From NCBI GenBank assembly GCA_038065015.1, contig JBBTRU010000007.1, forward strand, positions 7,853 to 71,852: a stretch of 64,000 nt of DNA, given 5' to 3'. The stretch comes from CAIPSZ01 sp038065015. Its GTDB lineage: Bacteria; Patescibacteriota; Patescibacteriia; PEXW01. The notes below the pieces were generated by a model that worked only from the letters and a program-made list of their open reading frames with translations, was not told the DNA's origin and ran no database searches. Position 1 is the first letter of the stretch; the number at the start of each line of letters is the position of its first letter. This document shows, piece by piece, positions 17,946 to 27,239 of this stretch. The position numbers were made by a program, and so were the translations under genes.

Positions 17946-18404
17946 ATGTCTCAGAAGCAATTCGTCACCGCTGAAGGTTTAGAAAAGTTACACGCAGAGT
18001 TACACCAGCTTAAAACTGCAAAACGCAAAGAGCTTGCCGGGCGTATTCAGGATGCCAAAGAACTTGGCGACCTTTCGGAAAATGCCGAGTACCAAGAAGC
18101 CAAGAATGAACAGTCTTTTGTCGAAGGTCGTATTGCGGAAATTGAAAGCATGCTGAAGAATATTGAAGTTATCAACCATACCAACTCCGGTATTGTCCAA
18201 GTTGGTTCAACTATTGATGTAGAATTCAACGGCAAAAAGCAATCGTTTACCATTGTCGGTTCGAACGAAACCGACCCTTCGGCCGGCCGGATTTCAAATG
18301 CCTCACCGCTTGGCCAGGCATTCCTAGGCCATAAAGCGGGCGATACGGCTAACGTGAAGACCCCAATGGGCACGATTACCGCTACAATTTTAAGCATTCG
18401 GTAG
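17946..18404 (+). CDS. greA: Transcription elongation factor GreA
   Basis: A 152-residue protein of near-normal length (about 158). The N-terminal coiled coil carries the functional acidic tip region DLSENAEYQEAKNEQ and GRIAEIE; the C-terminal FKBP-like domain has DPSAGRISNASPLGQAFLGH. It rescues backtracked RNA polymerase by stimulating transcript cleavage. It is monocistronic, with its own promoter and a terminator downstream. Confidence 0.97.
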   Translation: MSQKQFVTAEGLEKLHAELHQLKTAKRKELAGRIQDAKELGDLSENAEYQEAKNEQSFVEGRIAEIESMLKNIEVINHTNSGIVQVGSTIDVEFNGKKQSFTIVGSNETDPSAGRISNASPLGQAFLGHKAGDTANVKTPMGTITATILSIR

Positions 18405-18427
18405 TTGAGAAGTGTACCGAGAAAGAG

Positions 18428-18449
18428 CAGTCCCACCGGCTGTTTTTTT
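18428..18449 (+). terminator. Rho-independent terminator of greA
   Basis: CAGTC and GGCTG (one G-T pair) form a 5-base-pair stem with a 5-base loop, followed directly by seven T (18443-18449). The T-run overlaps the -35 box of the lysS promoter. Confidence 0.7.
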
Positions 18450-18475
18450 GCACCTACCGGTAAAAATGGTAGAAT
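18448..18475 (+). promoter_or_regulatory. Leaderless-type promoter of lysS
   Basis: TTGCAC at 18448-18453, a 16-base spacer and TAGAAT at 18470-18475. Six bases separate the -10 box from the ATG at 18482, so transcription would start at or next to the A of the start codon. Confidence 0.65.
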
Positions 18476-18481
18476 CTACCT

Positions 18482-19938
18482 ATGCAAATAGATATCAATG
18501 ACGAGCGAAGTGTCCGTATACAGCGTGCACGTGAGCTTGCCGCAGCGGGGATTGCAGCATACCCAGCACGAGCGGTTCGAACGCATACGGTTGAAGAGCT
18601 CGTTGCGCAGTTTAGCGATGGCGGTACGCAGGTTACCCTCGTGGGCCGCATTCGCGGGATTCGCCGGCATGGTGGTTCAACGTTTATCGATATCCAGGAT
18701 GGCACTGGAAAGTTCCAAGTGTTCTGCAGCGCGGCGGAGCTTGGCGAGCAGTACGCTACGCTTGTTGAACGACTCGACATCGGCGATTTCGTACAAACTA
18801 CTGGCACGCCTTTTATAACCAAAGCAGGCCAGCGAAGCCTAAAGGTTGCAGCCGTAGCCCTCTTGAGCAAAGCCCTTCGGCCGTTACCAGACAAAGTGCA
18901 CGGCCTTACCGATACCGAACAGCGCTACCGACAACGTGAACTCGATTTGCTCGCTAACCCAGAATCGCTGGGTATTGCGCGTTTACGTTCTGCAATGCTG
19001 CAGGCTTTACGCCAGGGTTTTGAGGCTGAAGGTTTTATCGAAGTGGAAACGCCAGTTTTGCAAAGCATTGCTGGTGGGGCAACGGCCAAACCATTCGTCA
19101 CCCATCATAATACTCTCGATATCGATTTGTACCTTCGGGTTGCTCCAGAATTATTCCTCAAACGGCTTATCATCGGCGGGTTTGAGAAGGTGTACGAAGT
19201 CGCTCGGTGCTTCCGCAACGAAGGCATAAGCCCGCAGCATAATCCCGAATTCACCCAAATTGAATTCTATGCTGCATTCTGGGACTACCAAAAGCTCATG
19301 GATTTTTGCGAGCAACTCTTGGTTGAGGTTGTGCGCAAGGTCCGCGGTTCGTTGGAATTCGAAGTTGATGGGAAAGCCATCAATTTTTCTGCGCCATTGC
19401 CGCGCATGAAGTACGTTGATGCAATATTGGCAGCAACGGGAGTGCATATCCTTGATGCGACCGATGTAGAGATTCGTAAGGCGGTGAAGAAAGCCGGTGG
19501 TGAAGCTGAACCGCACGCGAATCGAGGTAAACTCATTGATGAGCTTTGGAAAACCGCAGTACGTCCAAATGTCCACCGACCAACATTTGTCTACGATTAT
19601 CCAGTGGAACTTTCGCCCTTAGCAAAGCGAAAAACCGATGATCCACGTATTGTCGAGATGTTCCAGCTGGTCATTGCCGGTGCGGAAGTTATAAAAGCTT
19701 TTACCGAGTTGAACGACCCGCTCGACCAGGCCGCACGTTTTGCCGAGCAAGACGCACACGCAAAACTGGCGACGATGAGGCGCAGGGTACGGATCCGGCT
19801 TTTGTCGAGGCAATGGAATACGGCATGCCGCCAACGGCGGGTGCGGGTATTGGCATAGACCGGCTCGCCGCAATTCTTTCCGGCAGCCACAGCATTAAAG
19901 AAGTTATTTTGTTTCCGACTCTTCGTCCGAAAGAATAG
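18482..19938 (+). CDS. lysS: Lysyl-tRNA synthetase, frameshifted near the C-terminus
   Basis: A class IIb synthetase. The N-terminal OB fold holds VTLVGRIRGIRRHGGSTFID, motif 2 lies around FRNEGISPQHNPEFTQIEFY, and FTELNDPLDQAARF is the family signature before motif 3. The frame as read ends at 19858 with an unrelated tail after residue about 430. The next frame over, from about 19765 to the stop at 19936-19938, encodes GDDEAQ, then EYGMPPTAGAGIGIDRL (motif 3) and ILFPTLRP. One extra A in the AAAA run near 19760-19763 would restore a normal enzyme of about 485 residues. I read this as a single-base deletion or assembly error; without repair the protein lacks motif 3 and would be dead. Confidence 0.9.
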
Positions 19939-19944
19939 GGGAGT

Positions 19945-21210
19945 ATGCTCGATATAAAAAAGTTGAAAGAAGATGAAGCCGCGGCAATCCATTCGTTGGA
20001 AGCACGTGGGTTGAAAGATGCAAAAAAGCTTATACAAACTGCCATAGATGAGCATGAAGCATACGTACACAAACTTCAAAAAGCAGAAGTATTAAAGTCT
20101 AAACTCAATAGCTTGAGCAAAAAAATTTCTACGCTACAAGGTGATGAGAAAAAGGCCGCTTTGGCAGAAGCAAAAAAATTCAGTGCCGCTACGGTAAACA
20201 CCAATGTTGTAAGCGGGATGGCTCTTTCCCGCCTACCGAATATACCCTTGGCAGATGTGCCTATTGGGCTGAATGCAACTGGAAATATTACTATTCGCGA
20301 ACACGGTAAACATGTAAAGCTGCAAGAGCCCCAAGACTACCTCAGTCTTGCTGAGATTTTGGGTATTATTGATATGCCGCGGGGCGCAAAAGTTTCGGGT
20401 AGCCGGTTTGGCTACCTCAAAGGCGCCGGTGCACTTCTAGAATTTGCGTTGATCCAATATGCAATGCAGGAGCTTACCAAAGCGGGTTTTACTGCCGTTG
20501 TTCCCCCGGTCATCGTTAACGAGCCGTACATGGAAGCCATGGGCTATTTAGCGCAGGGTGGAGCTGATGAGGTGTATCACTTGGAAAAGGACAAACAGTA
20601 TTTAGTTGGCACATCCGAGCAGTCCGTCGGCCCCTACCATGCCAATGAGCTTATTCCCGAAAAAGAGTTGCCAAAAAAATACGCCGCTTTTTCCACCTGC
20701 TTTCGCCGTGAAGCCGGCAGCTATGGCAAAGACACTAAAGGCATTTTACGCGTTCACCAATTTGACAAAGTAGAAATGTTCGTGGTGTGCGCGCCATCAG
20801 ATTCGGAAAAACTTCACCACGAGCTACTAGCAATGCAAGAAAAGCTCGTCCAAGGTTTGGGCATCCCATACCGCGTCGTGCAGCTCTGCACCGGCGACCT
20901 GGGTTTCCCTTCGGCAAAGACGTACGATATAGAGTGCTGGCTACCGGGCCAGAACAGCGGCAAAGGCGAGTATCGAGAAACGCATTCAACCTCCAATACT
21001 ACGGATTACCAGGCACGGGCATTGAATATCCGAATGAAAGGCCAAGATGGCAAAAATGTGATTGCCCACCTACTCAATGGCACGGCATTTGCCATTGGCC
21101 GAACGATTATTGCCATTTTGGAAAATTACCAGCAATCAGACGGTTCGGTAAAAATTCCTGAGGTGCTGGCACCATACATGCACGGCATCAACGTCATTAC
21201 CAAGACTTAA
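19945..21210 (+). CDS. serS: Seryl-tRNA synthetase
   Basis: A 421-residue class II synthetase of normal length. An N-terminal antiparallel coiled-coil arm (about residues 25-95, Lys/Glu/Leu-rich) contacts the tRNA-Ser variable arm. Motif 2 is FRREAGSYGKDTKGILRVHQF, with TSEQSV nearby, and motif 3 is NGTAFAIGRTIIAILENYQ. It starts six bases after the repaired lysS stop, and alr follows 10 bases after its own stop. Confidence 0.97.
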   Translation: MLDIKKLKEDEAAAIHSLEARGLKDAKKLIQTAIDEHEAYVHKLQKAEVLKSKLNSLSKKISTLQGDEKKAALAEAKKFSAATVNTNVVSGMALSRLPNIPLADVPIGLNATGNITIREHGKHVKLQEPQDYLSLAEILGIIDMPRGAKVSGSRFGYLKGAGALLEFALIQYAMQELTKAGFTAVVPPVIVNEPYMEAMGYLAQGGADEVYHLEKDKQYLVGTSEQSVGPYHANELIPEKELPKKYAAFSTCFRREAGSYGKDTKGILRVHQFDKVEMFVVCAPSDSEKLHHELLAMQEKLVQGLGIPYRVVQLCTGDLGFPSAKTYDIECWLPGQNSGKGEYRETHSTSNTTDYQARALNIRMKGQDGKNVIAHLLNGTAFAIGRTIIAILENYQQSDGSVKIPEVLAPYMHGINVITKT

Positions 21211-21220
21211 GGACGATTGC

Positions 21221-22342
21221 ATGCTTACGGAAATCCGAATTTCACGTTCGGCATTCATCCATAACGTGAAGAGTTTTCGTAACGTCATCGGCCCGCGCGT
21301 AAAACTCATGGCGGTAGTTAAGAGTAATGCCTATGGCCACGGAGTAGGGGAGTGTGCGCCATTCTTGGCACGGCACAACGTTGACTGGTTTGGCGTGGCT
21401 AGCACGAGCGAAGCGCTCGCCGTACATCGATTGGTACACAGTAAGCCGATTCTCGTTTTAAGTTACATAGATGTTTCCGATACTGCACTTGTGCAAGCAA
21501 TACGTAAAGGGATACGTTTGCCGGTGTATACCAGAGAAATGTTGGCACGCGTAGCGCGAGTAGCAAAACGTGCTGGCCAGCCCGTACATGTGCATCTGAA
21601 GTTTGACACCGGCACAACGAGGATTGGTTTTCTCTCATCAGTGCTACCAACACTTATCAGGCAAATACGTAGCCTGAAGTATGTACAGGTTGAAGGTGTT
21701 TTTAGCCATTTTGCCGAGGTTGAGTCGCGGCAACAAGCATTTACCAAACTGCAAATACAACGTTTTACGAAACTTGCCAGCACCTTAGAAGCAGCAATCG
21801 GGCGGCCACTTATAAAACACCTTGATTGTTCCGCGGGCGTACTGCTGCAACCAGACGCGCATTTTGATATGGTACGGGTTGGCATGTCGCTCTATGGCAT
21901 TCATACAATTGCAGATCTTCAGCAAGTACATGCCAAGAACCCCGCATTTGATTTACGTCCAGTACTCTCGTGGCACACCAAAGTTATCCAGATGAAAAGT
22001 GTGCCTGCTGGCACTACTATTGGGTACAACCGCACCTACCGCACATCTCGGCGCACTACCATTGCCACTTTGCCAGTAGGTTATTGGGATGGGTATGACC
22101 GGAAACTTTCTCAGCGCGGGCTGGTGTTTGCTGGCCAAACCCCTTGCCCGGTTCGTGGACGAGTGTGCATGAATGTGACCATGGTTGACGCGACAAAGGT
22201 ACACGGGCTGCGCGCGGGTACTACTGTAGAACTTATAGGCCCACACATAACCGCTACGGCTATTGCCAGCATGTGCGGTACAATTCCATACGAAGTGCTC
22301 ACCCGTCTCAACCCGCTTATTCCTCGTACCTTCGTACCCTAA
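21221..22342 (+). CDS. alr: Alanine racemase
   Basis: A 373-residue PLP enzyme of the usual length. The PLP-binding lysine lies in AVVKSNAYGHG near the N-terminus, substrate-side motifs are VHLKFDTGTTRIGF and the C-terminal domain has VRGRVCMNVTMVD. It makes D-alanine for peptidoglycan. It lies between serS and the FtsQ-like gene, so translation and wall genes share this operon. Confidence 0.96.
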   Translation: MLTEIRISRSAFIHNVKSFRNVIGPRVKLMAVVKSNAYGHGVGECAPFLARHNVDWFGVASTSEALAVHRLVHSKPILVLSYIDVSDTALVQAIRKGIRLPVYTREMLARVARVAKRAGQPVHVHLKFDTGTTRIGFLSSVLPTLIRQIRSLKYVQVEGVFSHFAEVESRQQAFTKLQIQRFTKLASTLEAAIGRPLIKHLDCSAGVLLQPDAHFDMVRVGMSLYGIHTIADLQQVHAKNPAFDLRPVLSWHTKVIQMKSVPAGTTIGYNRTYRTSRRTTIATLPVGYWDGYDRKLSQRGLVFAGQTPCPVRGRVCMNVTMVDATKVHGLRAGTTVELIGPHITATAIASMCGTIPYEVLTRLNPLIPRTFVP

Positions 22343-22344
22343 AG

Positions 22345-23160
22345 ATGAGATTTCGTACTACCGTCCACCACCAATATGGTAATGCGCTCTTTGCCCAAGG
22401 CGTACGTCGTGCTTGGGTTGCTCGGCACCCGCGCTGGTTCATAGCTATTCTCTGCAGTATAACCATTGGAGCACTCTACTGTAGCTATGGTCTGTCATAC
22501 TGGCAGGTACGGACGCTTACCATCCAGGGTACCTACACGCTCTCGACCCCTGAACTCCGCGAGCTCACGTTGCGGCAAATGCAAGGCCACTGGCTGCTCG
22601 CCTTTAAGCAAACGAACCTTTGGGCGTTCGATGTCGCCGCGTACGAGCGCCGCTTACGTGAACGGTGGATTTTTAGTGAGCTTACTGTTTCGCGGAAATT
22701 ACCAAACACCCTTGCCCTTACCTTGACCGAAGAAAAGCCCGCACTGTACTACCTTACTGGTACGCAGGTGTTTGGCATCGATCAGCACGGCCTTGCTTCA
22801 ACCCTGGTTACGGAAGCTCCGAAAAATATCCCCTTGCTCACATTTGTTTCACCGCCCGCCAATGTTAGCGTAGGTCAAATGCTTCTTGCTCAGAACGATG
22901 CAAATTTTTTTCAAACCTGGGTACACGCGTTGCAAACTCGTGCAGTGCCCTCACTGGTTGCTACAACGATTCAGGCTTCGTCACCGCCGGATACGCTAGC
23001 CCGCATACGTGTAGCAGGGGAGTGGGAAATAGTTGTGGATCGTACGCAACCAGCTCAACTACAAATTGATGCATTCTTCACAGCGTATGATCAAAAATTG
23101 CAAGGGCGGCCGCTGCAGTACGTTGACGTTACTGTTCCAGCGCGGGTGTACTTCAAATAG
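22345..23160 (+). CDS. ftsQ: FtsQ-like cell-division protein
   Basis: A 271-residue bitopic protein with a basic cytoplasmic N-terminus, one membrane helix (about residues 31-50) and directly after it a POTRA-like domain opening VRTLTIQGTYTLSTPELRE. LPNTLALTLTEEKPALYYL is the FtsQ/DivIB signature (KxWPxxLxIxIxExxPxA type). It would recruit divisome proteins to the septum. The ATG two bases after alr is chosen because the open frame upstream is an alr shadow. The FtsQ family is variable, so the call rests on topology and the POTRA segment. Confidence 0.85.
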   Translation: MRFRTTVHHQYGNALFAQGVRRAWVARHPRWFIAILCSITIGALYCSYGLSYWQVRTLTIQGTYTLSTPELRELTLRQMQGHWLLAFKQTNLWAFDVAAYERRLRERWIFSELTVSRKLPNTLALTLTEEKPALYYLTGTQVFGIDQHGLASTLVTEAPKNIPLLTFVSPPANVSVGQMLLAQNDANFFQTWVHALQTRAVPSLVATTIQASSPPDTLARIRVAGEWEIVVDRTQPAQLQIDAFFTAYDQKLQGRPLQYVDVTVPARVYFK

Positions 23161-23163
23161 ATT

Positions 23164-23601
23164 ATGCTTTTAACCGTACATGTCCTCGCTGGTGCAACCG
23201 TAGCCTTAGCCGTTGGTGACTTTACGTTAAGTGCGCCAATATGTTTTGCGACACATGCAGTTCTTGATGCCTTACCACACTGGAGCTTTCCCATACCAAA
23301 GAAACATACCTTGGAGGGGTTTATGGCAAGCTTTGGACCAGACTTGGTACTGGCTGTTTTACTGTTTGCGGTTCTTACCGGGTTGTTTGTAGATTCTTGG
23401 TTTCTGATGGCCTGGGGCGTTGGCTGGGCTATAGTACCTGATTGGTTAACCCTGATGCGTAAGAAGCAGCCCTGGAAACGCATCCTAAGGCATTTCTACG
23501 CATTGCATAATGCAATTCAATGGGAAGTAGCTCCAGCACCAGGCCTGGCCATACAGGCGATTGTAGTGCTTATACTCATTATCTCGCTTCACACACTGTA
23601 A
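23164..23601 (+). CDS. Small multi-pass membrane protein, YdjM-like
   Basis: A 145-residue protein with three or four hydrophobic segments and conserved-looking His/Asp positions: HVLAGATVA at the start, THAVLDALPHW, VPDWLT and HFYALHN. This His/Asp arrangement in a small membrane protein resembles the YdjM/LexA-regulated membrane hydrolase family (PF04307). I am not certain of the family and no activity can be stated. It starts three bases after ftsQ and ends the operon. Confidence 0.55.
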   Translation: MLLTVHVLAGATVALAVGDFTLSAPICFATHAVLDALPHWSFPIPKKHTLEGFMASFGPDLVLAVLLFAVLTGLFVDSWFLMAWGVGWAIVPDWLTLMRKKQPWKRILRHFYALHNAIQWEVAPAPGLAIQAIVVLILIISLHTL

Positions 23602-23670
23602 TATTCGAAAACAGCATATAAGATTCGCCTAAGGTACATTGTGCGACCCATTAAGGTATACGATTATACA

Positions 23671-23692
23671 CTCACCTTCTCTTGTAGGTGAG
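23671..23692. terminator. Inverted repeat between convergent genes
   Basis: CTCACCT and AGGTGAG form a perfect 7-base-pair stem with an 8-base loop, in the 95-base gap between the convergent membrane-protein gene and the M23 peptidase gene. It has no clear T-run on either side. A bidirectional termination or mRNA-end role is plausible but unproven. Confidence 0.4.
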
Positions 23693-23696
23693 GTAC

Positions 23697-24953
23697 TTAG
23701 GGTAAGTAATCCAGCGGGTTAACAGGAATGCCATTCAATCGAACTTCAAAGTGTAAGTGTGGCCCGGTGGTTAAGTTTCCTGCACCGGGTGTGCCTGGTA
23801 AGCCGCCAGACTTGCCAATAATCTGGCCTTTCTTGACGTAGCTGTCTTCGGCCACGTTAATTTGCGAAACGTGACCATACACGGTTGAGATGCTGTTGGA
23901 ATGGACGAGGAGAATGTAGCTATACCCGAATCCCCCATTCTTTGCCCGGGCAACGTAGCCGTCATCAGGAGCGGCAATCGACGTGCCTTGCGGAGCCGGA
24001 ATATCTATAGCTGGGTGTTCGAAGTACTTGCGGAAAGGGTATGTGGTGTCATGGAAGTACGCGCTAATCCCCTTCAAGGGCGCCACTGGCCACGCAAGTT
24101 GGACATTTCGATTCCCGGTAAAGAGGGTGCTTGCATCGCTGCTCGGATCTCCGCCGAGTTTTGCTTTTATAGAGCTTTCCAGGTTTCGAATTTCCGAATC
24201 GGCCGATAGTTGCTCCTGGCGGGATTGATTCAATAAGGCCGAGTATTGCTGCTCACTCGATTGGGTTTCGGTAAGGAGATTGTCTTTATAGTCTTTTTGG
24301 CTATCGAGATTTGCTTTGCTAACCTCGAGTTCATTTTGTAGGGCGAGTAATTCTTGTTTTCGACGTTCGCGGTCGGCTTGCTCACGCTCAAGATTTGCCT
24401 TCGCGGTCCGCAGTTGAGCTAACGCATCGGTCACTTGATGCTCAAGCGCGGTAGTGGCGCGGATATCATTCACCACCTCGGAAAATGATTCGTGAATGAT
24501 AAGCAGTTCAAGCGGATCTTTTTGGTCGTACCGGTTTATTGTGCGTACGAGTTCGGCCAAAGAATTTTGACGAGTATCAATCTCGCCTTGCTTCTGGTTA
24601 ATGGCATGCTGCGTTGCGGCAACCTCGAGATTTTTTTCTTCAATGGTAAAATCTAACGCCTGGATATCCAGGCCCGCCTTCACTATCTGCGCATCGAGTA
24701 AGCCTAGTTCATTGCTCAAACTTGCCGAGGCTTTTTGCTTCTCTGCAACTAAGCTTTGATACTGTTGCAGTTTTTCTTCCAGAGCTTTTTTCTCTTGCTG
24801 CTTTTGCTCAATGGCCCGGTTGAGCTCTTCCAGTGAAATTGGAGTCGTTGGGGTGGCGCTCACTTGTCCAAACGTCTGCAACGGCAGCAGCAAAAAACCC
24901 GTGAGGGCCACGTATATGGCAACGGTGAGGTATTGGATTTTATTTTTGTCCAT
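23697..24953 (-). CDS. M23 family peptidase with coiled-coil N-terminus
   Basis: A 418-residue secreted protein. A signal sequence or anchor comes first (IQYLTVAIYVALTGFLLLP), then about 230 residues of Glu/Gln/Leu-rich coiled coil, then a LytM (M23) domain with HPAIDIPAPQG (zinc HxxxD) and HLHFEVRLNG (HxH). This is the EnvC/NlpD-like layout: either an active endopeptidase cutting wall crosslinks or an amidase activator. All visible zinc ligands are kept, which favours activity. The ATG at 24953 is chosen because a strong promoter lies just upstream of it. Confidence 0.93.
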   Translation of the reverse strand: MDKNKIQYLTVAIYVALTGFLLLPLQTFGQVSATPTTPISLEELNRAIEQKQQEKKALEEKLQQYQSLVAEKQKASASLSNELGLLDAQIVKAGLDIQALDFTIEEKNLEVAATQHAINQKQGEIDTRQNSLAELVRTINRYDQKDPLELLIIHESFSEVVNDIRATTALEHQVTDALAQLRTAKANLEREQADRERRKQELLALQNELEVSKANLDSQKDYKDNLLTETQSSEQQYSALLNQSRQEQLSADSEIRNLESSIKAKLGGDPSSDASTLFTGNRNVQLAWPVAPLKGISAYFHDTTYPFRKYFEHPAIDIPAPQGTSIAAPDDGYVARAKNGGFGYSYILLVHSNSISTVYGHVSQINVAEDSYVKKGQIIGKSGGLPGTPGAGNLTTGPHLHFEVRLNGIPVNPLDYLP

Positions 24954-24962
24954 AACAAACCG

Positions 24963-24991
24963 ACTATAGCACAATTACTAGGGTTTTGCAA
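24963..24991 (-). promoter_or_regulatory. Promoter of the M23 peptidase gene
   Basis: Read on the minus strand: TTGCAA (24991-24986), a 17-base spacer and TATAGT (24968-24963), nine bases before the ATG at 24953. The expected leader is about three bases, so the transcript is nearly leaderless. It begins directly after the gltX stop. Confidence 0.7.
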
Positions 24992-24997
24992 GCGTTT

Positions 24998-26452
24998 TTA
25001 CGTTTTGAGCTTGCTAATCCCCTGCTCCAGCCGTTTGACAGTTCGGACCTTGCCTAAAGCAATAGCAACATCGAATACATCTGGGCTGTGTCTTTGGCCA
25101 GTGAGCGCAACACGGGCGGGCCAAAGCACATTGAGGTTGGTGAGTTCTTGTTTCACGATCCAAGCAAGTGTGGCGGTTTTTAGTGTTTCCGCGTTCCCCC
25201 ACTCATTTTCCAAGGTTTGCCAAAATGCCTGGAGGCTCTGGAGAATATTTTTCGTTGCTTGGGCTTCACCTTTGTTCGGGATGAGCGTAGCTGTATCGTA
25301 GGTGAGTGCATCTGCAACCAAAAAGTGTATGGCAGCGGCAACTTCTGGGAGTGTCGTTGCTCTATCAATAGCGAGCGGGATGTACCGTTCGGCTTCCGCT
25401 TCGCTTAAAGCAAGCCCCGCGTGGTGCGCAAGTGCAACCGGGGTGAGTGCGCGCATGTGCAAACGGTTGAGGTGTTTGAGTTTTTCCGTATCGAATATCG
25501 CGCCAGCTTTATGAATATTCGAGAGGTTAAAATCTTGGACGAGTGTTTCGAGTGAAGGGTAGAATTCTTGCTCGGTTTTTGGATTCCAGCCTAAGAAAGC
25601 AATGAAATTTATCATCGCGCTCGGTAAGTACTCTTTGAGGTAGTCGGCCGCGGGCATTGCCCCATCACGTTTTGAAAGTTTTTTTCGTCCAGGGCCAAGA
25701 ATGAGTGGGATGTGCGCAAAGGCCGGAACTTCCCAACCAAACGCTTGGTACAGTTGCACGTGCAGCGGGAGTGAGGGTAGCCACTCTTCGGCTCGTATGA
25801 CGTGTGAAATTTTCATGGCGTGGTCATCGACGACATTTGCTAAGTGGTACGTCGGGTAACCGTCAGTTTTAAGAAGTACGCTATCTTCCAATGTCGTTCG
25901 TGCAAACTGCACTTTACCACGCACCAGGTCTTCTACGGTTATCGTGCCCTCTTTTGGCATGGCAAAACGAATGACGTGCGGTTCTCCTTGGTTCATACGT
26001 TGTTTCGCCGTAGCAGTAGGCAGGGCACGGCAGACACCGTCATACCCGGGTGGCAAGTGTTGGTTCTCTTGCGATGCCCGCAGCTGTTGCAAACGTTCTG
26101 CCGTACAAAAACACGGGTAGGCACTCCCCTGTTCGAGTAAGGTATTGGCCGCCGCTTGGTACATTGGCCGCCGCTTGGATTGCGTGTAGGGCCCCGCACT
26201 GCCGTGTTCTAACGAAAGTTCTTCTGGCTTGTACGCACCCTCGTCTGGGACAAGTCCATACGCGTTGAGGGTGCGGACAATATCGGCAACTGCACCATCT
26301 ACCGTACGTTTTTGGTCGGTATCCTCGATGCGTAAAACAAAAGTCCCCTTATGCGTTTTTGCATACAGGTAATTAAATAGTGCAGTGCGTAAGCCGCCAA
26401 TGTGCAGTCGGCCGGTTGGCGAAGGGGCAAAACGGACGCGTACAGGGGTCAT
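24998..26452 (-). CDS. gltX: Glutamyl-tRNA synthetase
   Basis: A 484-residue class I synthetase. The HIGH-type motif is in FAPSPTGRLHIGG near the N-terminus, and the KMSKS-type motif is KLSKRDGA. Length and the helical C-terminal anticodon domain fit bacterial GluRS. The ATG at 26452 overlaps the stop of the upstream glycosyltransferase gene (ATGA); the open frame beyond it is a shadow. No glnS is seen in the window, so it may be the non-discriminating form that also charges tRNA-Gln; that is inference. Confidence 0.96.
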   Translation of the reverse strand: MTPVRVRFAPSPTGRLHIGGLRTALFNYLYAKTHKGTFVLRIEDTDQKRTVDGAVADIVRTLNAYGLVPDEGAYKPEELSLEHGSAGPYTQSKRRPMYQAAANTLLEQGSAYPCFCTAERLQQLRASQENQHLPPGYDGVCRALPTATAKQRMNQGEPHVIRFAMPKEGTITVEDLVRGKVQFARTTLEDSVLLKTDGYPTYHLANVVDDHAMKISHVIRAEEWLPSLPLHVQLYQAFGWEVPAFAHIPLILGPGRKKLSKRDGAMPAADYLKEYLPSAMINFIAFLGWNPKTEQEFYPSLETLVQDFNLSNIHKAGAIFDTEKLKHLNRLHMRALTPVALAHHAGLALSEAEAERYIPLAIDRATTLPEVAAAIHFLVADALTYDTATLIPNKGEAQATKNILQSLQAFWQTLENEWGNAETLKTATLAWIVKQELTNLNVLWPARVALTGQRHSPDVFDVAIALGKVRTVKRLEQGISKLKT

Positions 26453-27159
26453 GGGGTAGTGCGTATAACGTGCCAGAAACCAAAAGTGGCACGGAGCATG
26501 CGAGGCAGGCGTCGCGGTTGCGTAATCAGACGCCATAGCCATTCTAAACCAAGCCGTTGCATAAGGCGAGGTGCGCGTTTGCGTTTGCCGGTGAGGAAGT
26601 CGAACGCCCCCCCAACACCCAATGCGAGACGAAGGGAGGGTACACTGCGTGCGTGCTGCGCCACCCACAGATCCTGCTGGGGTTGCCCAAGGGTAACGAA
26701 GAGTACTTGTACTTTTCGTTCGGCAAGTACCTCTACAATATTGTTTTGTTGATCAGTCACCACACACACCTCCAACTGCGGAAATCGTTGCTGGAGCACT
26801 GCCGAAATTTCGCTAGCAGACGAGAGACCGTTTTTTAGAACCAAGATGCCAACCACCTGGTGCCGCGCTGCAGCAATCGCGCAGATGTCCGTAACCATTT
26901 CTGCACCTGGGTAGCGTTCCACGTTCAAGCCTCGTTTTTTTAGTGCCCACACCAGGCCAATGCCGTCCGGAATAACTACATTGGGCGGCTGGGTTATTGC
27001 CTGGAGCCTGGGTTCACGCGCGGCAATGACCACGTACTCCGGGTTCAGGGTAACCACCTGGGTACAAGCAGTGCTACCAAGTGCCTGTTCCAAGGCCCGC
27101 AGGTAATCCGCGCGGGTGCCAATGGCTATGGTGTGACCGTGGAAGTGCGTCTGTTGCAT
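26449..27159 (-). CDS. WecG/TagA/CpsF family glycosyltransferase
   Basis: A 236-residue protein with the GT26 signature: TLNPEYVVIA, VVIPDGIGLVWALK, VERYPGAEMV and FVTLGQPQQDLWVAQH. Family members transfer N-acetylmannosaminuronate or N-acetylmannosamine to a lipid-linked GlcNAc, an early step in teichoic acid or enterobacterial-type glycans. A signal peptide is absent, as expected for a peripheral cytoplasmic enzyme. The ATG at 27159 is preferred. It may be transcribed with gltX, which it overlaps by four bases. Confidence 0.92.
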   Translation of the reverse strand: MQQTHFHGHTIAIGTRADYLRALEQALGSTACTQVVTLNPEYVVIAAREPRLQAITQPPNVVIPDGIGLVWALKKRGLNVERYPGAEMVTDICAIAAARHQVVGILVLKNGLSSASEISAVLQQRFPQLEVCVVTDQQNNIVEVLAERKVQVLFVTLGQPQQDLWVAQHARSVPSLRLALGVGGAFDFLTGKRKRAPRLMQRLGLEWLWRLITQPRRLPRMLRATFGFWHVIRTTP

Positions 27160-27201
27160 AGGTAAAAGTACACCACATGCCTGCGCGAACAGCAAGGATG
27201 C

Positions 27202-27230
27202 TTGCAAATGACGAGAAAAACTCGTATACT
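27202..27230 (+). promoter_or_regulatory. Promoter of the lysozyme-like gene
   Basis: TTGCAA at 27202-27207, a 17-base spacer and TATACT at 27225-27230. Nine bases follow before the ATG at 27240, the same layout as the M23 peptidase promoter. The ATG at 27231 touches the -10 box and would lie upstream of the expected transcription start, so 27240 is the likely start codon. Confidence 0.7.
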
Positions 27231-27239
27231 ATGCAAACT

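Noticed and set aside
19755..19775. Programmed -1 frameshifting in lysS
   Set aside because: The site GCAAAACT is not a standard slippery heptamer and I see no strong downstream structure; an indel or assembly error is simpler.
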